64,000 nt of DNA from Perkinsus chesapeaki (taxonomy: Eukaryota; Perkinsozoa; Perkinsida; Perkinsidae), in the NCBI GenBank assembly GCA_013115145.1, contig JAAPAO010000043.1:9724-73723 (forward strand), given 5' to 3'. The notes under the pieces were generated by a model. That model was given only the letters and a program-made list of their open reading frames with translations, searched no databases and was not told the DNA's origin. The position numbers and the translations under genes are program-made. Position 1 is the stretch's first letter; each line of letters begins with the position of its first letter. This document shows positions 55,683-64,000 of this stretch, one piece after another.

Positions 55683-56248
55683 GGACCAGGTTGACACAAT
55701 GCTATTGTTGCAGTTTAGAGATCAACATAGCGCGGCCGCCGAGTCGCTGTATATCATCGAGATGCCTCACCAATACGAACCAAGACGTACGTGTTACGCG
55801 TCCTTGAAGCATGTGGGGTTTGGACAACTCAACATAAAGTGGTTCTTTGCAATTTAATGCCTACCTTCTTACGCGACGTGGTATATTCGTTGTCCATCTC
55901 CGAACTGACTTCAACGCGACACATACCAAATAAGGCATAACTACACACACTATGGCGATACGATAAAATAGAAGAATCCGGCATGCGGACAAGAAGTAGG
56001 AATTATACACCAAGTACTGCAGCAGCGATGCAGCCACATGGCGGCAGCGGTCGCCAATAATGGAGTCAATATGGTGCTGTCGCATGCTTCGGCGAGGAAT
56101 CATTCCCTTCGCCTTTCTTAATTTGTACTTTAATACGTTTACCAACAGGCGTCACGTATCCGTCCATGGTCGAGACCTGAAAAACTGGTAATGAACACTT
56201 CACCGCTTCAAACGACTCTTCGGACTATTAACGAACACTGCGGCAGTC
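55683..56248. other. Intergenic with unsupported hydrophobic frame
   Basis: A minus frame at 55861-56145 encodes hydrophobic residues but starts only at a TTG and shows no family. It lies between the FkbM start and the CELF-like stop, so it could belong to the 3' flank of the latter. Confidence 0.4.
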
Positions 56249-59200
56249 TCATCTATTGGCAACGCTAATTCCGACACACAGTCGTGGTCGTGTGACACGA
56301 CCACCAAGACCAGACATGATTCCACGTACAGCTCTCGCAGCCGCATCACAGTTGTCGAAGGAAATGAAACCATATCCACGAGACATTCCTGTCTGCTTGT
56401 CGACAACAACCTGGGAAATATATCAACCACATTTAAGCTTCGCATTGGAGTCACCTTGGCCGAAATGATCCGCCCGAATTGGTCAAAGTGCTGCCGTAGG
56501 TCAGTTTCAGTCCACGCGTCCGGCACAGAAAAGACGAAAATATTAGCACCAGCCGGGCCTGCTGGGATAGCGGTGCCTGATGGTTTGCTCGAATTGCCTC
56601 CCACCTTTGGCTTGCGGCGCCGTATGCGCGGCTGTAGGGTTCTTAAATTCGATTGGAAGTTCCCATTGGACAGTGTTAGATTGAGAATTGTGGTAGTAGG
56701 GCGTGCCGTCCATCGCGAAATACCTACAACATTCATAATTTCCCTGACAAGGCCAGCAACCCACTCGGTCCAGGCTCCGATCGTTCGCGGCTGCTGACCT
56801 TGAGCACCAGAGTCGGGCGCTGCTGGTGGGGCTGAAATATGCAATACACTTCGTTGTGCAAATTGTCCCACTTTGACCGTATGCCGCGGCGTTAACAAAC
56901 CGCGGCTGTCCTTGACTAGGATTGTGGTCGTATCCATTCGAGGCAGGGGACAGCCCTCCATACGAGCTAGGAGGAGGTAACGTATCTTCACAAGACTTCA
57001 AGCGCCACGGACAATTAAGAACGCAATCTACTTGTCGATCGCCTCGCCACTGGTCCCCGACTGGAGGGGTCGGCTAGCTTCACCTCCAGCGCCCGCTGAG
57101 ATCCTTCAACTTGGACTCGTCCGCTCACTTCGCTTATGGCACGTGATGCGTCCTTTTCATCGGTGAATCGGACAAACGCATATCTGACACGCATCTGCTG
57201 CGCGGTGCTATGTCATTAGCCCTGTGGCAGCAGCAGCAACCTACAAAGCGTGTGGCCCTGGCACGTGTACTTCAGTTACTCGGCCGAATGGTTCGAATAT
57301 GTTACGTAGTTCAGCTGCTTCAGTAGAAGGGCCCAGACCAGATACGTATAACTTCGTATCTTGACCTGCGCGCAGCAGGAATAATTACAGATACCTTCCG
57401 TGTGGCCCAAAAGGACGCATGCCGACCCTCAAGACTCCAGTAACAAACATTCCTGATAGGTAGTCTATGAATCGGGATAAGGGCGTTGCCTGGCGATTTG
57501 ATGGCCTCAGTTCGAGGCCATAAATAAATCAAAACCTGTCTATATCTTTCACGTGCGAAAAGCTTCCCGATATTAACCGTTAATAATTAACGCCTATTGA
57601 TAGTCCAATTATTAATAGGAGATAATACGGACATATCAGACGACTAATAAATTTAGATTTGTCTGTATTATCCCCTATTGTCTTTATTCTGAATCAGAAT
57701 ACACATGAGTGATATTCAGCCACCAGGTTGCTTCTTTTGGATTCCCTAGTACAAGGCACGTGATAAAATACCGGGATGTACGACACGAAAATCGAAAAGT
57801 ATTGCGACTGCCACGACATAAAAGACCTGTCGCAATGTCATGACCGTTTCATGCCCCATTTCGATTATTTGGGCGAGCGAAATAAATTTACGCTGCGCAG
57901 CCGGCCCAAACTGTTATGCAATTTAGCTTTGCGTTGTCTAAATGAGCCGTGGGAAACATCTAACCGACAGTGAGCGTGCTGAGGTAGTCAAGCTCCTTGC
58001 TGCGGGGAAGAAAACGCTTGAGATAGCGAAGGCTCTGAAGCGTGACCATCGCACAGTCAAGGAGTATGTGACGAACCCAGAAAAGCGCTATGTTGGACAC
58101 AGCGGGCCAACCAAGACGTCTGTAACGGCTAGGGATAGGACTAAGCTAAAGCGGGAAATGGCGAGGAACCCGCTTGCCACAAGTAAAGAGGTCTTCGAAG
58201 GGGCAGGCGTCGAAATGAGAGCCCGAAGCTCTCGCAACAGGGTACTGGGTCAGCTAGAACAGGTGAAAAAAGCGATAGGAAAGCCCAACCTGACGGCTCG
58301 ACACAGGAAGAATAGATGGGACTGGGCGAGAGAATATGAAGAGAAACTTCTCCAAGGTCCTGTGGACAGATGAGTGCAGGGCAACCTTGGACGGGCCTGA
58401 CGGGTGGGCATCTGGGTGGGCGCTAAGTGGCGCACCGGTACCAGTTCGGATGAAGAGGCAACAGGGGGTTGGAGGTGTGATCATCACACTGTGATGTTCA
58501 GGGCTGGCATGATTGAGGACACTGTGGTCGGCCCCTTCCGTGTAGAGAAGGGAGTTGAGATGGACTCAAAAGCGTAATGCGAATCTTGGAAAAATTCTCT
58601 TTATTGTTAGCACCAGTTACACTGATTTGTTGGCGAAGTACTTCCTTCCCGGGTACCGCTCGCGCCCTACGAAGTTCAAAAGGGAACTGGTGTTCATGCA
58701 CGATAATGCTCCAGCTCACTCTAGCAAGTTCAGCACCGCTTTCCTTGATAAGAACGGTTTCAAGGCCAACAGGATCATGGAATGGCCTAGCTTCTCGCCC
58801 GATTTGAATCCCATTGAGAACTATTGGAGCCTGCTAAAAAGGTAATTCCAATCTATTTCGTTCATTTGAAGTACCCTATTATACATCACAGGGAAGTTTA
58901 TCGCCAGGGGACACAGTTTGGCTCTGTCGATGATCTGTGGGCTGCTATCGAAGCTGCAGCGAAGAAGATCACTCCAGACGATGTCAAAAAGCTTACATGC
59001 TCCATGGATAGACGTGTGGAAAGACTGGGGGAAAACCCCAAGTGTCGTGGGGGCCATGTTGGGTCATGAATATATGCTTTTCCGCTAGTCCCTTTCCTAG
59101 TACAAATAAAAAGTTGAGTTGCATAACAGTTTGGGCCGGCTGCGTAGCGTAAATTTATTTCGCTCGCCCAAATAATCGAAATGGGACAGTAATATAACAG

Positions 59201-60006
59201 TTCGGCGATACATTCGGTTTGCCGTTGATAATAGCCAGTTATCCTACTTCTCGTCCCTGGTGCCTCCTTGGGCAATCCGAGGCGATCCGCCTCCCCCTGG
59301 GCGTAGATAACAGTAAGCGGTCTTCCAGACTGAAGAGAACAACAACAACCTTCCAGGCCAACACCGAAACCTGGATCAACCGACCTCGGGAAGAATCTTC
59401 CCATTGAGTGCGGCTATGGCGCTCTGGCCCTCGGAGAGATCTCGAAACCGGACAAAGGCCAGGCCTAACACACCATAAATTCATTCACATTTCCGCGACC
59501 AATTCAACATATGTGGACGACGATGAGCGAGTTCCAACACTGTAAAGGGTACACCCGCGCGGCGCCTCATCAACAGTCTTCGATTCTGTCTAATTCATCT
59601 GGTACATGTAATCTTATTACTACTTGCTCTTGAGGAAGGTGCTCAGTCTCGTATAGCTGAACCGTTCAACATGCGAATATAGACATCAGGACTCGCATGA
59701 TCGTACAGGCAGATCAGTAAAAGACCAAAACCGACAGAGGTTCTTCAACAAGGTGATCAAGTGCGGAATTCCACCACCCGCCTTCTGCTTACCCCGAGAT
59801 TCCTGAGTCTCCCTATCCTTCATAATAAACACTTCCTCGACCCCTCCATACCTGAACCCACTCCTCCAGATGGCCAAGCAACAGCTAAGCTATTACTGTT
59901 GGAATATGCCCAGGATGTCATCTGTAGTGAGAGACTTCGGCAGGCCTCGGACAAATAGCTTGACAGGGCCGCCGCAGGCACCGATGGCCCTTGGTATGTT
60001 GACCAT
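56249..60006 (-). CDS. CELF/Bruno-like RNA-binding protein, RRM-RRM-WW-RRM
   Basis: Probable splicing or translation regulator. Start ATG 60006 (MVNIPRAIGACGGPVKLFV). RRM1: VKLFVRGLPKSLTTDDILGI, VEEVFIMKDRETQESRG, then after a roughly 370-nt intron LAFVRFRDLSEGQSAIAALN and RPLTVIYAQGEADRLGL. A large intron, 57366-59247 (1,882 nt), holds a mariner element. RRM2: KLYVSGLGPSTEAAELRNIF and RYAFVRFTDEKDASRAISEV. A WW domain follows: AWTEYFAMDGTPYYHNSQSN with QWELP, joined by a roughly 40-nt intron. RRM3: NIFVFSVPDAWTETDLRQHF and RGYGFISFDNCDAAARAVRG, ending CVGISVANR at 56249-56251. All joins, including the one across the transposon intron (TRS-QDTK), keep phase. Confidence 0.82.
57614..57679. repeat. 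Imperfect inverted repeat inside the CELF intron
   Basis: 19-nt arms 57614-57632 and 57661-57679 pair at 17 of 19 positions with a 28-nt loop. It lies about 175 bp to the left of the mariner element. A small terminal-inverted-repeat element is possible, but no target duplication was seen. Confidence 0.6.
57855..59185 (+). mobile_element. Tc1/mariner-type DNA transposon with 67-bp inverted repeats
   Basis: Terminal inverted repeats 57855-57921 and 59119-59185 match at 66 of 67 positions by eye, both beginning CCCATTTCGATTATTTGGGC at the outer end. Total about 1.33 kb, normal for mariner. The right flank reads CAGTA after the repeat, consistent with a TA target; the left flank (TTTCATG) does not show a clean TA, so that border has decayed or extends slightly. 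The element is inserted antisense in the 1,882-nt intron of the CELF-like gene. Confidence 0.92.
57942..59069 (+). pseudogene. Mariner-type transposase, frameshifted, with one intron
   Basis: DDE transposase that would cut at the inverted repeats. The N-terminus MSRGKHLTDSERAEVVKLL and the helix-turn-helix ALKRDHRTVKEYV are intact. The first catalytic Asp lies in VLWTDECRATLDGPDG but in another frame than the N-terminus, so a frameshift sits near 58340. Further frame breaks occur near 58490 and 58575. Then VFMHDNAPAHSSKF (second Asp) and WPSFSPDLNPIENYWSLLKR (Glu) follow, with 37 residues between them, a DD37E spacing. A GT-AG intron, 58842-58891, separates LLKR from EVYRQGTQFGSVDDLW and keeps phase. 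The end is a normal Tc1 tail. As it stands it cannot make one protein. Confidence 0.88.
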
Positions 60007-60379
60007 GATAACGAGAAAGATGACAAAAATAGCTTCAGTTGTGAAATATCTACTCGAGTTGCTACACAGGTCCCTTCCACCAAAGAGGTTCAAAATTCCG
60101 CCACCACATCCGCCACCAGGTGTTTTTCAACTGTTCCCAAAGCGGAAATATAAAAGTTTTTGGTGAAAATATTTTTCCGATAAAGGGCGAACATCAAGTG
60201 CGCACTATATAGGAAAACCTATCTCTTCTTTCGTGCATTTGGATCCTCTAGAGGTACTCAGAAATAGGCAGGAATTTATCCATTCGAGCCGGCTCCAGTT
60301 GCAAATGATATATTAACAGTGATAACGCAACACTATCAATCAACAACAGTAGAAAACTTAACCGATACTGGTGGCACTA
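60007..60379. other. Intergenic between CELF-like and CYTH genes
   Basis: 5' flank of the CELF-like gene and 3' flank of the CYTH gene. No exon seen. Confidence 0.5.
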
Positions 60380-61756
60380 TTACAAAGCATGCTCGTCGAC
60401 AGCATCCGACGGGCTCATGAGTAACTGACGCACCAGCTTGCGATATTTAGGGGACGACTCTGCCAGTCTCATAATTCGATCCCTATCATGGCGAACAAGG
60501 TATCTACACAACAGTCGCTGAAACCGATTTCAGCACCTTGCCCCGCTCACTCCACTAACTTGCTTCGCGGTCGAGTAGTTTTCCCTGCGATGCCCATCTG
60601 CTCCATGAACGCCTGATAGCAGCACTTTCACATCTCCCTTACCGTCGTATTACATCGATAACTTCATCACTGGCCTTAGCCTTCTCACCTCCATCATTCT
60701 CGCTCTCAGATGGCTCCGATAGCACCTCTAGTTCTATCACAGAATACGGCACTGGATCCTTAGGGAATGTCGCCAGATCCACGTCGATGTTGATAGACTG
60801 CACCAATCATATTACAGATATCAGAGCGGTGGCAGCAGAGACCTACCCGACCGTCCTGCTGAGCATGGTATGTCGTTCGATGGCTTGTGAGCTCTGCGAA
60901 AGCTTTGAATCCGCTGGCATCGAGGAGTTCTTGTAGGTCCGAATCCAACTGGTTCGGAAATAGGAACTGAAAATGGCGTTAAGCGTCGACAGAGTCGATT
61001 TAGAAGACTCTTGGCCGTGACTGTACGTCCATGAATTGAACAGGCTATAATAGACTCGATCATAACCATGGTACAGAAGCCTAGTGAAGGGCGGCGCCTC
61101 TATGAAGTGCACATACGGTTTGTCTTCCGCTTGTGGCCACACTTGAGTTAATAAAACACCAATTTCTACGGTACTTCAACAGAAGACTCGTAGCGCTCCA
61201 CTGGCTATCGAAAATCACCACTACACAGCGCTTCCGAGCTCATCATGCTATTCGTTACCCTACCCGAAGCACCCTGCTGTTGCGGGTCAGGAGTCGATTA
61301 AATGTCGACTCCACCATTAAACAGCTACGTGAAAGAGCCTTTACCCAATCTTATGTGCCGAATACTCCATACGCCTATTTTGATGCAATTGCCCGAGCTC
61401 CACGAAGGCTGATTTTCCCTAGCCACCGCTCACCTGGCGAACATTAGCCTCTCCCTCGATTTCGTTATAAGTTGTCGAGCCTTCCACCGAGGATCCTTTT
61501 GAACCCAACCCAGGCACCTTCATCTCCCAGCGACCATTGCGGAGCCTCAGCCATTGATCTTGCCTGATGAGCAACCCTACGACACAAGACCAAGATTAAC
61601 TTGCCACCTCACTAGTGTCATTTTATCATCGTCCCAATAGGCATCTTGAAGCACTACATGGCTGACCGCAGCCCCCAAACGAGCTAGGAAAGCGGAGAGG
61701 TCCTTAGGCGGCAAAGATATCTTCCTTTCTACCTCAAGACGTACAGCTGCTGGCAT
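60380..61756 (-). CDS. CYTH-domain thiamine-triphosphatase-like protein
   Basis: Triphosphate-tunnel hydrolase; vertebrate THTPA cleaves thiamine triphosphate to the diphosphate. Start ATG 61756: MPAAVRLEVERKISLPP, with the diagnostic ExExK as EVERK. LQDAYWDDDKMTL follows, then after an intron QWLRLRNGRWEMKVPG and TTYNEIEGEANVRQ. A roughly 300-nt intron follows, then FLFPNQLDSDLQELLDASGF, AELTSHRTTYHAQQDG, INIDVDLATFPKDPVPYSVI with IELEVL, FMEQMGIAGKTTRPRSKLVE, and a tail ending AVDEHAL at 60380-60382. The order of charged strands (EVERK, WLRLR, WEMK, RTTY, D.D, IELE) is that of THTPA over full length. Exact substrate is inferred. Confidence 0.83.
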
Positions 61757-62513
61757 TCTGGTAATAATGAAAAATACTGTGGATACCCAATGAGTCAATA
61801 ATATACATATAATCTTTAATATCGATATAGCATAAGACCACCTATGATACTAGCAAATGTAATAGTGCAATTTGTTAAACTATATTATACTAATAATAAT
61901 AGATTGAATGTTAGTCATAGTCTTAGCAGCTCATAAACGCTTTACATATAATAATAATACTTACCCATGAACGATAAGGATATACCACGAGGAGGTATCA
62001 AGCGGTTCATAGGTAGTAGTTGTAGCTTTCATATTTTACTTATTAATTATTAACATTCCATATACTATTTTTGATAAAGCGTACTCATTACCATTTAATA
62101 TCGGCATAAATGTATTGGTAAATGCACTATAATAGATATAATATAATCTGATTAATACGGTTAAGTCATAAATTATAATAACAGTCATTGAACACATATG
62201 CGTAAGCTCTGTTATTAGCCATACTTTCCTGACTAATTTTAATAATAATATATTTATCCATACTTGACAACATACTCTTCAATAAATTAACTATTGTAAC
62301 AACCCACCACTGGTGATGATAACAGCACCCCCGATAACGCATAATCATATCAACAATACTGGAATACGATAGTAGTAATAACAACAGCATCATCATCATC
62401 ATAGGAGGAGGAGGAGCTAATACCCACCAACTCAATGATGATCAAACTGCCGCCGACCAGTTTGTCTACCACAATGACCAACAATCAAATGTTCCACGAA
62501 AAATCCTCATCGC
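61757..62513. other. Very A/T-rich spacer
   Basis: About 750 bp dominated by ATA/AAT/TAT runs, visibly unlike the gene-bearing sequence on each side. Minus frames here (for example 62166-62435, a Leu/Met/Tyr-rich run) reflect base composition, not protein. No gene seen. Confidence 0.65.
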
Positions 62514-64000
62514 TCAATAACGCATCGTAGCGCCAGCAGCAGCACCACCTCGACTAGCACTCGTGCTACCACGGTCGTATCGTTTGATGTCATAATCTTC
62601 ATCACCTGACAATCAAAATTGATGCTGCTGCTGCACTGGAAAGATGAGACATGTACCCTACCTGAGCCCCTCACACCGCTACCCTCGTTCTTCGTGACGT
62701 GAAGACGTTCATTACAACCTTGAATTCGTTTGCCATCTAGAGCCTTAACGACCTCATCAACCTAAGACCGAGGGATCCATCTCCATCGAGAAGAATGGTT
62801 GTTGTTTTTGTCAATCTGATCATCTCGAACGTATGCCAGAAAAAGTAGGAAAGTGAAGTAATAAGAAGGTCCGCAAAACACACATGCTACATAAAAGTAC
62901 TATTATTGGTACAGAGAATATCAAGTGCATTGAAATGTATTATTCAACCACTATAGGGTAGTGAAGATGAAATGCCAACGGTTATTATAACGAAAAGGCA
63001 GCAGGACCAAGTAGCTACTGATGCTGCTCACCTGGGCAGGATCGGTGTACTCGATCATTCCGCAGCACACCCGGCCCTCGCGGAAGGTTCTAGCGAAGGT
63101 GCAGGAGCTGCCATAGTCCTTACCTGACAGAAATAACAAATCAACCCAAACAGAAAACAACAATCCTACCAAGCTGCTTGAGCTCTTGCCAGCTCATATC
63201 CTCCGGGAGATTCTCCAATCTGAGCTGTACCGCCCCTCTCGGAGGGGGCAGAGCGCCATAGCGGTTCGGTCGCGGGGCGTCCTTGTCATCGTAGAAGCTA
63301 ACGGCATCTTCACGACGGCCACTTCCACGACCTCCTTCCTTATCCCAGGAACCGTAGCCATCACCTTTGGAGCGACCAGAAGGAGGGCTGTAACTGAGGG
63401 GATGATATAGCGAACGGCAAAGCTCAGAGGCTTACTCGGAATACTCCCGACGAGTTTGAACATCCCTGCCATAGTCGTCTCTACGGCCACCGCGATAATC
63501 TGATAGAATAATAGGAAAAATAACACTATTAAGCTTACCTTCACGATACCACTCATCCCGGCTGCCACCGCCTTTCCTGTTACTGAAGGCTCTCCGGTAG
63601 TCAGCATTATAGCCACCAGTAGCGTTCCATCTAGGCTTCCTCCACTCTCCCCTACCAACAGAGATGGTAAACCTAGCGGTAGCGGTGCAACCTACTTGGC
63701 ATAGGATCCGTGCTGGCGGTAACCGAAGCTGTTCCCTGAGTTATAGGACTGTCTGGTGGCATGAGATACCTGACAAAGAGCCCATGGGAGCGATAGGCGA
63801 TCGAGGGACCTTGCCTTGATAGTAAAGCCGCCGAACTTGGTCTGGTCGACGTCTTCGATGGCGTCCGCCGCAGCGTTCTCTGATTCAAACTGGAGGAAAG
63901 CGTAGGTGTCCCGAGTCGACTGGCAGATCTTCACATCGGTCACGCGGCCTGAAACAGCCTTAGGGAAAAGACTGCCATTTGTAGCCTTACCGAACTTGCC
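62514..64000 (-). CDS. SRSF1-like splicing factor, 5' end cut by window
   Basis: SR-family splicing regulator. The part seen begins in RRM1: GRVTDVKICQSTRDTYAFLQ and IEDVDQTKFGGFTIKA. A Gly/Arg/Tyr-rich linker spans exons (YRGGRRDDYGRDVQTRREYS, GRSKGDGYGSWDKEGGRGSG). Then RRM2 reads VQLRLENLPEDMSWQELKQL and EGRVCCGMIEYTDPAQ, with VDEVVKALDGKRIQG. SWQELK corresponds to the SWQDLKD signature of the SRSF1-type pseudo-RRM. The last exon (DEDYDIKRYDRGS...) ends TMRY at 62514-62516. Introns are 43-60 nt plus a larger one at about 62760-63030. There is no long RS repeat tail. Confidence 0.82.

Overview
The window reads as nuclear DNA of a compact protist genome. Genes are split by many very short GT-AG introns (mostly about 35-60 nt), lie on both strands with little space between them, and include gene types that fit an alveolate. 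My best guess is a perkinsozoan such as Perkinsus: pepsin-like aspartic protease genes, secreted Cys-rich proteins, an FHA plus RING-CH protein and EF-hand/IQ-type proteins. This is inference from gene style and remembered families. No search was run and every family name is by recognition of motifs.

Layout. 0.4-2.7 kb: an actin-related protein gene (minus). 2.9-6.8 kb: an unknown acidic-tailed protein, a peroxisomal PXMP4/TMEM135-like membrane protein and a WD40 protein. 7.0-15.6 kb: a large local duplication. Copy A (7.0-9.9 kb) and copy B (12.9-15.6 kb) each carry the 3' part of a Cys-cluster gene and an EF-hand-like gene. The gene is open in B and decayed in A. Between them sit an intronless pepsin-like protease and a group of perfect palindromes. 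15.9-21.3 kb: an IQ-motif protein, three unrecognised genes, an RFxV-motif protein and A/T-rich spacer. 22-25.2 kb: an FHA/RING-CH gene and a multi-pass membrane protein. 25.7-29.8 kb: a Cys-rich secreted protein, hairpin-rich spacer and a multi-exon pepsin-like protease. 30.8-38.9 kb: RNase HI, a type I membrane protein, dephospho-CoA kinase, a small unknown, a membrane RING-H2 ligase and a type II glycosyltransferase-like protein. 39-46.2 kb: ribosomal protein eS1, an SR-type splicing protein, a coiled-coil protein and an APC-family polyamine/amino-acid transporter. 46.9-55.7 kb: another coiled-coil gene, an S28 serine carboxypeptidase-like gene, a small secreted Cys-rich protein and an FkbM-type methyltransferase. 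56.2-64 kb: a CELF/Bruno-like RNA-binding gene whose large intron carries an antisense Tc1/mariner element, a CYTH thiamine-triphosphatase-like gene, an A/T-rich spacer and an SRSF1-like splicing factor cut by the window end.

The genes do not form one pathway. Two themes recur. One is secretion or cell surface: two aspartic proteases, the S28 peptidase, two secreted Cys-rich proteins, the FkbM enzyme and the glycosyltransferase-like protein. The other is RNA processing: two SR-type proteins and the CELF-like protein. Exon borders were joined by hand from GT-AG sites, reading phase and family fit. First exons and minor introns are the least certain parts.
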